Counted from the first letter of the stretch, positions 44,613 to 52,876 are shown. The stretch is 64,000 nt of DNA from an uncultured Verrucomicrobiota bacterium (GCA_937872895.1 CALMUP010000027.1:124001-188000); one strand, 5' to 3'. Notes: generated from the letters alone by a model not told the origin. Program-made: numbers and translations.

Positions 44613-47600
44613 ATGAGGACACGAACGAACGCCGCGACCCGCTTCTTCGCCTTTTTTGCGCTCCTTGCGTCAAACGTTTTAACGGGTGCCCAGTCGAGCC
44701 GGCCCGGCCTTGGCTCGATGCCCTACGCCGACAGCAACGGAACCGGCGTGACCTTCCGCACCTGGGCCCCCAACGCGACCGCCGTCGGCGTGAAGGGCCA
44801 GTTCAACGGCTGGGCCACCACCCCGATGGTGAAGGAAGGCAGCACCGCCTACTGGTCCGTCGATATCCCGAATGCACAGGCCGGTCAGGAATACAAGTAC
44901 CGGATCAACAACAGCTTTGACCGCCGCGATCCGCGTTCGCGCCGCGTGACCAACTCGAACGGCAACTCGATCATCTACAACCCGAACGCCTTCGACTGGA
45001 GCGGACATTCGTTCACTACCCCGTGGTTCAATGACCTGGTGATCTACCAGATGCACGTCGGCACCTTCAACGCCGAGTCATGGGTGCCCAGCTCGTTCGA
45101 CAAGGTGATCGAGCGCCTCGACCACGTGAAGAACCTCGGCGTGAGCGCGATCAAGGTGATGCCGGTGAACGAGTTCGCCGCCGACAAGAGCTGGGGCTAC
45201 AACCCCGCCGATGTCTTCGCCATCGAAAGCGCCCTCGGCGGACCCGACGCCTTCAAGCGCTTCGTGAAGGCCGCCCACGCCCGCGGCATCGCCGTGCTCG
45301 TCGATGTCGTCCACAACCACTACGGCCCGAGCGACCTCTCCCTGTGGCAGTTCGACGGCTGGAGCCAGAACAACCGCGGCGGCATCTATTTCTACAACGA
45401 CGTGAACAAGGCCTATACCTGGTGGGGAGATACCCGCCCCGACTTCGGCCGCCCCGAGGTGCGCCAGTTCATCCGCGACCAGATCTTCATGTTCCTCGAG
45501 GAATACAAGGTCGATGGCTTCCGCTGGGACTCGGTCTTCAACATCCTCTACTACAACGGCGGCGCCAACACCCTGCCCGAAGGCGAAGCCATGCTGCGCG
45601 ACATCAACTGGGAAATCTCCCAGAGCTTCCCCGGCAAGATCCGCATCGCCGAAGACCACGCCTTCGACTACAACCTGAACTACGACTCGATGTGGGAGGT
45701 CTCCTTCCACGACCACCTCAAGTGGCAGGTCACCCAGGCCAACGACAGCGACCGCAACGTGAACTGGCTGGCCGACAAGATCACCGCCTGGCCCAGCTTC
45801 CAGCGCGTGCTGTTCAGCGAGTCGCACGACACCGTCGGCGACCTGAACAACAAGAAGCGGCTGCCCCGCGACATCGACAGCGGCAACCCCCAGAGCATCT
45901 GGGCCCGCAAACGCGCCCTGCTCGCCGCCTCCGTCGTGCTCACCTCCCCCGGCATCCCGATGATCTTCCAGGGCCAGGAAATGAACGACGACTGGACCTT
46001 CAGCGCCGAGACCGCCCTGCGCTGGAACCTGACCAACCAGAACGCCGGCATCGTCCGCGCCTACTCCGACCTGATCAACGTCCGCCGCAACAAGTACGGC
46101 GGCACCCAGGGCCTGAAGGGCCTCGGCGTGAACGTGTACGGCCGCGACAATACCGGCAAGGTCATGACCATGGTCCGCTGGGACGCCGGCGGCGGCTCCG
46201 ATGACGTGGTCGTGGTCATGAACCTCTCCGCCACCAAACGCACCGCGAACAACTACGAGATCACCTTCCCCAGCGCCGGCACCTGGTACGTGCACTACAA
46301 CAGCGACTCGTCCGCCTACGGCGCCGACTTCGACAACATCGGCCCGACCCAGGTCACCGCCTCCGGCTCCCCCGCCAGGGCCGCCGTGAACATGGGCATG
46401 TACGCGACCCTCGTGTTCTCGAAAACCCCGCCGCCCTCGACCGGTGGCGTGACCGTGAACCCACCCGCCCCCAACGGCTGCGTGCCCGTCGAGATCAGCT
46501 ACACCCCCGCCGGCGGCCCCCTCGCCGCCGCGACGAACATCGTGCTCACCATCGGCTACAACGGCTTCCAGTTCCCCGAGGACCGCGTCATGACCAACCA
46601 GGCCGGCACCTGGAAAACCACCTACCCGATCCCGGTCGGCGCCGGTGCGATCAACTTCGTCTTCCACGACGGCGCGACGGAAAACCGCGTGTACGACAAC
46701 AACCTCACCCGCGACTGGAACATCGGGGTGGCCAATTGCGCGAACCTTCCCTCCACCGCCGCAACCACCCCCTCCCTGCCCCAGGGTTGCGTGCCGATGC
46801 AGATCACCTACACCGAAAATGCCGGGGTGCTGCAAAACGCCACCTCGGTCGTACTATACGTCGGCCGCAACAACTGGCAGGACATCCAGTCGATCCCGCT
46901 CGGTGAAACCACCCCCGGCGTCTGGACCAACCGCTACATCATCCCGTCCGATACCTGGCAGGTGGACTTCGTCTTCCACAACGGAGGCCCCGCCACCAAC
47001 CGCGTCTGGGACAACAACGGCGGCAACGACTGGCGCGTGTTCGTCGCCGACTGCGTGTACCAGCTCGAACCCGGCGTCTTCATCACCAACCCCGCATCCA
47101 GCCTCGTCGTCTCCAACAGCCAGACCAACCTCACCGTCGGCGGCACCTCGTCCTCGAACATCATCGGCCACGTCATCCTGACCAACACCCTGACCGGCTG
47201 GTGGGATCAACGCCCGGCCGGCGGCTTCGCCTGGTCGCTGAACCTCGCCCTCGGCGAAGGCGTGAATATCTTCCGCGTTCGCGGCACCAGCGACACGCTG
47301 AACCCGAACCACGGCGCATCCGACGGCGCGACCAACGCCCCGTACATCTCAAACCAGTGGATGACCGGGGATCAGGGCGGCTATTACTGGGGCGGAGGCT
47401 GGCAACTCACCGCCGAAGGCAACTCCGGCCACTTCATCGCCAACAACGAGTCGAACCAGAACGTCGCCGCCACCGCCTGGGGCCTGTGGGCCGACGGCGG
47501 ACTCTCGGCGGCGGTGCGGCCGTTCCGCGGCCGCCTGACCGTCGGCGACACCTTCCGCGTGCGCTTCGAGAACAACTGGATCGAAGGCGGCGGCGCCGTC

Positions 47601-48281
47601 GGCATCGGCTTCCAGAACCGGTTTGGCCAGAACCTGTTTGAATACCTGTTTGTCGGCGGAACCACCAACTACCTGATCAACGACGATCAACTCGGCCGCG
47701 CCACCGGCCTCCCGTGGAGCGGCGATACCCAGGTGCTATCCTTCAGCCTCATCGGTCCCAACACCTATCGGTTCACCGTCAACGGATCCAACGTCTTCAC
47801 CGGCTCGTTCAGCGTCTCGGCCGAGACCGCGATCGACCGTGTCCGTTTCTTCAACGCCAGCGCCGGCGGCGGCTTTGAACGCAATGTCTATTTCACCGAC
47901 ATGACCATGACCGGCATGCCCCTGCAGGCCGAGACCTACCAGAGTGAAGTTACCATCACCCGCTCGTTCGGACCCGACAGCGATCCTGACGGCGACGGCT
48001 ATACCACGCGCGAGGAGGAGATCGCCGGGACGAACCCGTTTGACGGCAATTCACGCCCGCCGGTCGCCCTGCTCCCCCGTGGCACCGGACCCTTCGATGT
48101 CGACTTCCCCCAGACCGTGGCTGGACGCTGGTACGCCCTCTACGCCTCGACCAACCTCGCCCAGGGCCACTGGCAACGCCATGGCGGATCCGTCGCCGGT
48201 TCCGGTGGCGCCCTCGTCCTCAGCTTCACCAATGACGCCCCGAACTTCTTCTTCCGCACCGGCGTCTCGACCGAACCGTAA
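44613..48281 (+). CDS. Secreted GH13 alpha-glucan enzyme with two CBM25-like and accessory modules
   Basis: This 1222-residue secreted protein has AAGG eight bases before its ATG and a signal peptide (1-27). A CBM48-like domain (GVTFRTWAPNATAVGVKGQFNGW) leads into a GH13 barrel: VIYQMHVGTFN, IAVLVDVVHNHYG, the nucleophile Asp in VDGFRWDSVFN, the acid Glu in IRIAEDHAFD and FSESHDTVGD. This looks like a branching-enzyme or amylase-type GH13. Two repeats of about 95 residues resembling CBM25 follow (IVLTIGYNGFQ, INFVFHDG; VVLYVGRNNWQ, VDFVFHNGG, each starting GCVP). Then come an Ig-like domain, the same sandwich module as in the CotH protein, a thrombospondin type 3 repeat (DSDPDGDGYTTREEE) and the C-terminal module (GRWYALYASTNLAQGHW). 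It likely degrades or remodels starch or glycogen outside the cell. Confidence 0.87.
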   Translation: MRTRTNAATRFFAFFALLASNVLTGAQSSRPGLGSMPYADSNGTGVTFRTWAPNATAVGVKGQFNGWATTPMVKEGSTAYWSVDIPNAQAGQEYKYRINNSFDRRDPRSRRVTNSNGNSIIYNPNAFDWSGHSFTTPWFNDLVIYQMHVGTFNAESWVPSSFDKVIERLDHVKNLGVSAIKVMPVNEFAADKSWGYNPADVFAIESALGGPDAFKRFVKAAHARGIAVLVDVVHNHYGPSDLSLWQFDGWSQNNRGGIYFYNDVNKAYTWWGDTRPDFGRPEVRQFIRDQIFMFLEEYKVDGFRWDSVFNILYYNGGANTLPEGEAMLRDINWEISQSFPGKIRIAEDHAFDYNLNYDSMWEVSFHDHLKWQVTQANDSDRNVNWLADKITAWPSFQRVLFSESHDTVGDLNNKKRLPRDIDSGNPQSIWARKRALLAASVVLTSPGIPMIFQGQEMNDDWTFSAETALRWNLTNQNAGIVRAYSDLINVRRNKYGGTQGLKGLGVNVYGRDNTGKVMTMVRWDAGGGSDDVVVVMNLSATKRTANNYEITFPSAGTWYVHYNSDSSAYGADFDNIGPTQVTASGSPARAAVNMGMYATLVFSKTPPPSTGGVTVNPPAPNGCVPVEISYTPAGGPLAAATNIVLTIGYNGFQFPEDRVMTNQAGTWKTTYPIPVGAGAINFVFHDGATENRVYDNNLTRDWNIGVANCANLPSTAATTPSLPQGCVPMQITYTENAGVLQNATSVVLYVGRNNWQDIQSIPLGETTPGVWTNRYIIPSDTWQVDFVFHNGGPATNRVWDNNGGNDWRVFVADCVYQLEPGVFITNPASSLVVSNSQTNLTVGGTSSSNIIGHVILTNTLTGWWDQRPAGGFAWSLNLALGEGVNIFRVRGTSDTLNPNHGASDGATNAPYISNQWMTGDQGGYYWGGGWQLTAEGNSGHFIANNESNQNVAATAWGLWADGGLSAAVRPFRGRLTVGDTFRVRFENNWIEGGGAVGIGFQNRFGQNLFEYLFVGGTTNYLINDDQLGRATGLPWSGDTQVLSFSLIGPNTYRFTVNGSNVFTGSFSVSAETAIDRVRFFNASAGGGFERNVYFTDMTMTGMPLQAETYQSEVTITRSFGPDSDPDGDGYTTREEEIAGTNPFDGNSRPPVALLPRGTGPFDVDFPQTVAGRWYALYASTNLAQGHWQRHGGSVAGSGGALVLSFTNDAPNFFFRTGVSTEP

Positions 48282-48425
48282 CCACCACGTTGGAAATCCG
48301 GAAATGGAAGCGTCGGCACCGCATTGCAGTTCGGGTTGAACGGCCACCCCGCCGCTCGGTCTACTCTTGTGTCCGGGCGGCGTTTGGCTACACTGCCGGT
48401 CAAGTCATCCGTGGAAAACGAGCCT

Positions 48426-49001
48426 ATGAACAACCGATCCCTCGTCCTCACTGCCGGCCTTCTGCTCGGCATCCTCGCCCTCTCCATCCACACCGGCTGC
48501 ACGGTGGACAGCGCCAACGGGACATCCCGCACCGTCGGCATCAGCGTCGGCGGCATCTACCGCTACGACTCCAGCGCCTGCGGAAACGACGGCCGCTTCG
48601 TTACCGCGAACTCCGGCCGTTCGGTCATCTCCCTAGACCTCCGCCAGGCCGGCGACTCGCTCGAGGCCATCGACAACAACGGCATCATCTTCCGGGGCAC
48701 CATCGGCAACGTCGTCGACAACTCCGCCAGCTTCAACCTTGAAGGCGCAACCACCGCCGGGAATTCCGCGCTGATCTCCGGTAACATCTCGGTCAGCGGC
48801 GGTAAGGGCGTGATGCAGGCAACCTGGGTCGAAAACACCTTCTTCGCCACCCTCTGCGGCTCCTCCACCGGCCAGAGCGTCACCACCAACGCCCCGCCCC
48901 CGACGAACACCAACAACAACGCCTCCATTTCCATCGGCCTGCAGTCCGCCGAACAACTCGCCGCGTACCGCAATCTCGCCTGGTGGCTCGACAACGGCTG
49001 A
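48426..49001 (+). CDS. Probable lipoprotein of unknown function
   Basis: This 191-residue protein starts with a hydrophobic segment and a Cys in LSIHTGCTVDS, a non-canonical lipobox (His at -3) but positioned like one. The rest is a small beta-rich domain (VGGIYRYDSSACGNDGRF, SLDLRQAGDSLEAIDNNG, FRGTIGN, ATWVENTFFATLCG) and an Asn/Pro-rich tail. I do not recognise the family. It stands alone after the GH13 gene and converges with the next gene. Confidence 0.6.
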   Translation: MNNRSLVLTAGLLLGILALSIHTGCTVDSANGTSRTVGISVGGIYRYDSSACGNDGRFVTANSGRSVISLDLRQAGDSLEAIDNNGIIFRGTIGNVVDNSASFNLEGATTAGNSALISGNISVSGGKGVMQATWVENTFFATLCGSSTGQSVTTNAPPPTNTNNNASISIGLQSAEQLAAYRNLAWWLDNG

Positions 49002-49004
49002 TCG

Positions 49005-49055
49005 TCCAATCCCTGGACACCATCCCCTCCCGATTGTCCATACGCTGGACAATCG
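49005..49055. repeat. TCCAATCCCTGGA motif and a 10-bp hairpin
   Basis: The motif TCCAATCCCTGGA (49005-49017), shared with 23325-23369, lies directly after the lipoprotein stop. A perfect 10-bp hairpin follows (CGATTGTCCA, loop TACGC, TGGACAATCG; 49031-49055), and both arms keep the TGGAC core of the motif. There is no T-run. Confidence 0.6.
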
Positions 49056-49089
49056 CGGAACAACCATGCGCCATTCCTTCTTCGGTAAA

Positions 49090-49174
49090 GCCGGGTTTAC
49101 CCCGGCACTCAAACGTCAGTAGAGCCGGGTTTACCCCGGCATTCAAACGCCAGTAGAGCCGGGTTTACCCCGGC
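49090..49174. repeat. Three tandem REP-like palindromes with a 34-base period
   Basis: The 17-base palindromic unit GCCGGGTTTACCCCGGC occurs at 49090-49106, 49124-49140 and 49158-49174, exactly 34 bases apart. The two 17-base spacers (ACTCAAACGTCAGTAGA and ATTCAAACGCCAGTAGA) differ at two positions only. This is a BIME-like tandem array in a convergent intergenic region. Confidence 0.85.
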
Positions 49175-49271
49175 TACAGCACGGTGTCATACGAGAAGAG
49201 TGAAATCAGGAGGAGAATCATCCGGTTCCGCATCGCTACGCCCCGGGAGGTCTGCCGGCGAGGCGCCTGGA

Positions 49272-49991
49272 TCAGTCCACGGGAGGCAGGTACCCCTCGG
49301 CGACCAGTTGGGCATCCTGCTCCGGGGTCAGGGGAATCGGAAGCGGGGGAAGGCCTTGGCGGATGACTTCCATCTGGTACTCATGCAGGTGCTTGGTCAA
49401 TTCCTCGCCGGTGTATTTCGGCTCGATCGGCTTCTGCTCCTGCTGCACCTGCTCCATGCGCTGGCGACGGCGCTCGGCATAGGACGGACGGTTGCGGGCC
49501 GCCTCGATACGTCCCTGCTGTTCGGAGGGGGCGATCTCGGTAAATTCGCCCGAGGTTAACTTCAGCAACGCCATTTCGTCGCCGTTGCGCAGGATGGCCT
49601 CTTCGTCATCAAAGCTCGCCGAGATCAACTCGATCCCGTCCTCGGCATCGCCGGCACGCAGCATGTAACTGCGCCCCGACCGGTTGTCCACGAACCCGAC
49701 CCGCATGCTCCCGTCATCGGTCTCGATGATCATCGAAAGCCGCAGGCTCTTCGCAAAGGAGTCGGCCTTGGGCGGCGGGGGTTTCACCATGGGTGGAGGC
49801 GGCGGCGCAGCGCCAAACGGCTTGCGGGTGAGAATAACCTGATACCGGTCAAACGCCGGAGGCGTGGTAACCGCCGAAACCGTCGCGGCAAACACCGCCG
49901 ACACCGCCATGATTCCCGCACCTCGAAACAACATACCCATAGTGGCATAGACCATACCCGACCCGCGCCCGTTCAACAAGTGCCGTGTCAT
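49272..49991 (-). CDS. Secreted or periplasmic protein of unknown function
   Basis: This 239-residue protein has a signal peptide or anchor around residues 13-40 (GMLFRGAGIMAVSAVFAATVSA). A Pro-rich stretch follows (APPPPPMVKPPPPK), then a small beta domain (SMIIETDDGSMRVGFVDNRSGRSYMLRAGDAEDGIELISASFDDEEAILRNGDEMALLKL) and a charged helical tail (EQQGRIEAARNRPSYAERRRQRMEQVQQEQK). The beta domain resembles the small modules of PilP or GspC-like pilus/secretion proteins, but I cannot assign it. The ATG at 49991 has GGGAG seven bases upstream. It stands alone. Confidence 0.6.
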   Translation of the reverse strand: MTRHLLNGRGSGMVYATMGMLFRGAGIMAVSAVFAATVSAVTTPPAFDRYQVILTRKPFGAAPPPPPMVKPPPPKADSFAKSLRLSMIIETDDGSMRVGFVDNRSGRSYMLRAGDAEDGIELISASFDDEEAILRNGDEMALLKLTSGEFTEIAPSEQQGRIEAARNRPSYAERRRQRMEQVQQEQKPIEPKYTGEELTKHLHEYQMEVIRQGLPPLPIPLTPEQDAQLVAEGYLPPVD

Positions 49992-50007
49992 GCGCCGGCT
50001 CCCGGAG

Positions 50008-50027
50008 GGGCGACCTCCGTGTCGCCC
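50008..50027. repeat. REP-like hairpin GGGCGAC-CTCCGT-GTCGCCC
   Basis: A perfect 7-bp stem with a six-base loop lies 17 bases upstream of the leftward gene at 49991 and would fall in its 5' leader. It may be another dispersed palindrome family or a leader structure. The rest of the 163-base gap to trmH shows only an isolated TATAAT (50057-50062) without a matching -35. Confidence 0.5.
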
Positions 50028-50154
50028 TGCCCCAATGCGCCAAAAGGGGTCAAACCTATAATATTCTCATCGCTCACCTTGAGCTCGATCCGTTTGCCAT
50101 TTCCTGGTCGTCTTTCTGGTTGCCATCCGCTCCGGATCGGCAACACTGTGCGGC

Positions 50155-50967
50155 ATGAAACCGGCCCTGATCCTGACCAGCCCGCAGAACCCGCGCATCA
50201 AGGATGTGGTGAAGTTGCGCAAGCGCAGCCACCGCGACCTGACCAGCCCGATCCTGATCGAGGGCTACCGCGAAGTGCTGCGCGCTGTGGAGAACAACTG
50301 GCCGGTGTCGACCCTGTTCTACAGCCCGGACCACTTCCTCGGCGACAACGAGGGCGGCCTGCTGGAGTTGTGCCGTTCGAAGGGCATCGAACTGATCGAA
50401 TGCACCGCCCCGGTGTTCGAGAAAATCGCCTACCGCGACCGTCCTGAAGGCCTGCTGGCCTTGGGCGCCCCGGTCTCCGGCAACCTCGCCGGGATCCGCC
50501 TGCCCGCCCACCCGTTCGTGGTCATCGCCGAATCGATCGAGAAACCCGGCAACCTCGGCTCCCTGCTGCGCTCGGCCGATGCCGCAGGCGTGGATGCGGT
50601 AATCGTCTGCGACCCGCGCACCGACATCAACAACCCGAACGTGGTGCGCTCGAGCGTCGGCACCCTGTTCACGCTGCCGGTGGTCCAGGTCGACGCCACC
50701 GAGGCCCTCGCCTGGTGCCGCGAACACCACCTGAACGTGCTCGCCGCCACCCCCGAGGCCACGGTGGAGTACACCGAGGTGGACATGAATCCCGGCGTGG
50801 CCATCGTCGTCGGCACCGAGAAGTTCGGCCTGACGGACCTCTGGATGAACGGCTCGAACCTGAAGGTCCGCATACCGATGCTGGGCAAGATCGACTCGCT
50901 GAACGTCTCGTGCGCCGCCACCATCCTGCTCTACGAGGTGGTGCGGCAGCGGCGGAAGAATGGTTGA
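50155..50967 (+). CDS. SpoU/TrmH-family RNA 2'-O-methyltransferase
   Basis: This 270-residue SPOUT-fold enzyme methylates a ribose in rRNA or tRNA. It has an N-terminal RNA-binding substrate domain (LILTSPQNPRIKDVVKLRKRSHRDLTSPILIEGYREV). The three SpoU motifs are IAESIEKPGNLGSLLRSADAAG, AIVVGTEKFGLTD and RIPMLGKIDSLNVSCAATILLYE. Its target base is not evident. The last two codons and stop overlap a heptamer array (50960-51001). Confidence 0.9.
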   Translation: MKPALILTSPQNPRIKDVVKLRKRSHRDLTSPILIEGYREVLRAVENNWPVSTLFYSPDHFLGDNEGGLLELCRSKGIELIECTAPVFEKIAYRDRPEGLLALGAPVSGNLAGIRLPAHPFVVIAESIEKPGNLGSLLRSADAAGVDAVIVCDPRTDINNPNVVRSSVGTLFTLPVVQVDATEALAWCREHHLNVLAATPEATVEYTEVDMNPGVAIVVGTEKFGLTDLWMNGSNLKVRIPMLGKIDSLNVSCAATILLYEVVRQRRKNG

Positions 50968-51001
50968 TGGTTCATGGTTAATGGTCGATGGATGAATGGC
51001 G
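50960..51001 (+). repeat. Six heptamers (ATGGTTG type) overlapping the trmH-family stop codon
   Basis: Units are ATGGTTG, ATGGTTC, ATGGTTA, ATGGTCG, ATGGATG and AATGGCG. The first overlaps the stop codon of the methyltransferase gene. Confidence 0.78.
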
Positions 51002-51034
51002 ACCACTAGGTTTTGGCACACATTTCCGTCCGCC

Positions 51035-51069
51035 CATCAACCATTAACCATTTCCCATCAACCATTCTT
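51035..51069 (-). repeat. Five heptamers (CATCAAC type), inverted partner next to leuA
   Basis: Units are CATCAAC, CATTAAC, CATTTCC, CATCAAC and CATTCTT, ending three bases before the leuA stop codon. The array is the reverse complement in type of 50960-51001, so the two could pair across a 33-base centre between convergent genes. Confidence 0.78.
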
Positions 51070-51071
51070 CT

Positions 51072-52637
51072 TCACACCGCCGCGTCGCCGTCCTGCTGGC
51101 CGACCGGCTGATTGGATTTCATCAGGAACAGGTAGCGATTGAGGCAGTTGAGGTAGGCCTTGGCGCTGGCCTCGACGATGTCGGTGCTCGACCCCTTGGC
51201 CGACACCACCGCCTCGCCGTAGCGCACCCGCATGCTGACCTCGCCCAGGGCATCCTCGCCGGCGGTGACCGCCTGCAGCGAGAAATCCTCGAGCTCGCCG
51301 TTGATCCCGGTGATGCGGTCGATGACCTTGCACGACGCATCAACCGGCCCGTCGCCGATCGCCGCGTCCTCGAACACCTTGTCCTCCTTCTTCAGGCGGA
51401 TGGTGGCGGTGGGCAGCGTGCCGGAGCCGGTCGTGACCTGCAGGTAGTCGAGCACATAAACCTGCGGCCCTTCCTGCGACTGGTCCTGCACGATCGCGAC
51501 CAGGTCGTCGTCGTACACCACCTTCTTCTTGTCGCACAGCTCCTTGAACTGGTTGTACACGCGGTTCAGCTCCTCGTCGGTCAGCTTGAACCCCATCTTC
51601 TCCAGATGCACGCCCAGCGCATGCCGGCCCGAATGCTTGCCCAGCACCAGGTCCGTCCCCGACACACCGACATCCTCTGGCGTCATGATCTCGTAGGTCA
51701 TCCGGTTCTTGAGCATGCCGTCCTGGTGGATGCCCGATTCATGGGCGAAGGCGTTGGCCCCGACGATGGCCTTGTTTCGCTGCACGATCATGCCCGTCAT
51801 ACGGCTGATCATGCGCGACGATTTCATGATCTCGCGGGTGTTGACGCCGGTCCACACCTTCAGCGCGTCGGACCGGGTCTTGATCGCCATGACCGCTTCC
51901 TCGAGCGAACAGTTGCCCGCCCGCTCGCCGATGCCGTTGATGGTGCATTCGATCTGCCGCGCCCCGGCCTGCACCGCGGCCAGCGAATTGGCTACCGCCA
52001 GCCCGAGATCGTTGTGGCAATGCACGGAGAAAATCACACCGGGAACCTTGACCCGCGCGACCAGGTACGCAATCAGGTCGTGGTATTCCTGCGGCGTGGC
52101 ATAGCCCACCGTGTCCGGGATGTTCAGCGTGGTCGCACCCGCCTCGGCGCACGCGGTGTAGAGATCGACCAGGTAATCGCGGTCCGAGCGCGTCGTGTCC
52201 TGCGCCGAATACTCGATGTCGTCGGTGTAGGTCTTGGCGACCTTGATCGCCTCGACCGAACGCGTGATGTTTTCCGCGCGCGACAGGCGCAGGATGCTTT
52301 CCAGGTGGATGTCGCTCCCCGAGCTGAAGGTGTGGATGCGACGCCGCGCCGCGGATTTCAGTGCGTCACCGGCCCGGGCGATATCCTTCTCCTTGATGCG
52401 CGCCAGCGCGGCGATGACCGGACCGCTGACCGTTTCGGAAATGCTCCGCACCGCCTCGTAGTCGCCCGGCGACGCGATCGGGAAACCGGCCTCGATGATG
52501 TCCACCCGGAGGCGCGCGAGCTGCTTCGCCACCTCCAGCTTTTCATGCAGGTTCATCGTCGCGCCGGGGCTCTGTTCCCCGTCGCGCAGCGTGGTGTCGA
52601 AAATCACGACCCGGTTCTTCTCGTCTTGCGTACTCAT
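51072..52637 (-). CDS. leuA: 2-isopropylmalate synthase
   Basis: This 521-residue enzyme condenses 2-ketoisovalerate with acetyl-CoA in the first committed step of leucine synthesis. The TIM barrel shows VIFDTTLRDGEQSPGATM, DIIEAGFP, FSVHCHNDLGLAVANSLAAVQAGA and CTINGIGERAGNCSLEEAVMA. AFAHESGIHQDGMLKN marks the subdomain, and GKHSGRHALGVHLEKMGF leads to the C-terminal LeuA regulatory domain (about 390-510) that senses leucine. Length and order match the bacterial type 1 enzyme; the very similar citramalate synthases are a less likely alternative. A leader peptide and terminator upstream imply attenuation. It is preceded by GAGAG eight bases before the ATG. Confidence 0.94.
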   Translation of the reverse strand: MSTQDEKNRVVIFDTTLRDGEQSPGATMNLHEKLEVAKQLARLRVDIIEAGFPIASPGDYEAVRSISETVSGPVIAALARIKEKDIARAGDALKSAARRRIHTFSSGSDIHLESILRLSRAENITRSVEAIKVAKTYTDDIEYSAQDTTRSDRDYLVDLYTACAEAGATTLNIPDTVGYATPQEYHDLIAYLVARVKVPGVIFSVHCHNDLGLAVANSLAAVQAGARQIECTINGIGERAGNCSLEEAVMAIKTRSDALKVWTGVNTREIMKSSRMISRMTGMIVQRNKAIVGANAFAHESGIHQDGMLKNRMTYEIMTPEDVGVSGTDLVLGKHSGRHALGVHLEKMGFKLTDEELNRVYNQFKELCDKKKVVYDDDLVAIVQDQSQEGPQVYVLDYLQVTTGSGTLPTATIRLKKEDKVFEDAAIGDGPVDASCKVIDRITGINGELEDFSLQAVTAGEDALGEVSMRVRYGEAVVSAKGSSTDIVEASAKAYLNCLNRYLFLMKSNQPVGQQDGDAAV

Positions 52638-52676
52638 GGTTCGTTCTCTCTATGTTGCTTGACCTTACAATGGCAA

Positions 52677-52711
52677 TAAAAAACCCACCCGGCTTCCGCG
52701 GGGTGGGTTTT
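52677..52711 (-). terminator. Attenuator terminator upstream of leuA
   Basis: On the minus strand AAAACCCACCC pairs with GGGTGGGTTTT around a 10-base loop (11 bp), followed by a T-run (TTTTTTATT). It lies 23 bases after the leader-peptide stop and 40 bases before leuA. Part of its 5' arm (AACCCA) can pair instead with TGGGTT in leader codons 30-32, a plausible antiterminator. Confidence 0.88.
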
Positions 52712-52734
52712 CCTGGCGACTCCAGACGGCTCGA

Positions 52735-52839
52735 TCAGCCGGCCAACCCATCCGCGGCGCGGACCACACGAAGTCGAAGCGCGAGGAGCTGCAGGGCTCC
52801 CGCGGTACGCGGCGTCAGGTTGGAGGTCGGTCCGTTCAT
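52735..52839 (-). CDS. leuL: leu leader peptide (attenuation)
   Basis: A 34-codon ORF begins at the ATG just after a promoter and ends before the terminator. Its product contains the control stretch LQLLALRLRVV (residues 16-26), with five Leu and two Val codons in eleven. In classical leu attenuation, ribosome stalling at these codons when charged tRNA-Leu is low lets the antiterminator form. ACCGCGG at codons 12-14 can pair with CCGCGG at codons 28-30, and the segment after that holds the antiterminator arm, which fits the model. The predicted transcription start coincides with the ATG, so the message appears leaderless. No Shine-Dalgarno sequence is present. Confidence 0.75.
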   Translation of the reverse strand: MNGPTSNLTPRTAGALQLLALRLRVVRAADGLAG

Positions 52840-52846
52840 GGACGAC

Positions 52847-52876
52847 ACTATACCCCCACCCGCCCACGCGCGTCAA
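52847..52876 (-). promoter_or_regulatory. Sigma-70-type promoter of the leuL-leuA unit
   Basis: TTGACG (52871-52876) and TATAGT (52847-52852) are 18 bases apart on the minus strand. The -10 box lies seven bases from the leader ATG at 52839, so transcription should begin at or within a base or two of that ATG. The -35 box overlaps the stop codon of the upstream DUF3999 gene. Confidence 0.75.

Noticed and set aside
49090-49174. CRISPR-like array with regular palindromic repeats
   Set aside because: The spacers are nearly identical to each other, the repeat is only 17 bases, there are three units and no cas genes; it is a tandem REP array.
50057-50062. TATAAT as promoter of the SpoU methyltransferase
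   Set aside because: No TTGACA-like hexamer at 16-18 bases upstream; left as an isolated match.
51072-52637. Citramalate synthase instead of 2-isopropylmalate synthase
   Set aside because: Length, motif set and especially the leucine-type leader peptide and attenuator upstream favour leuA.
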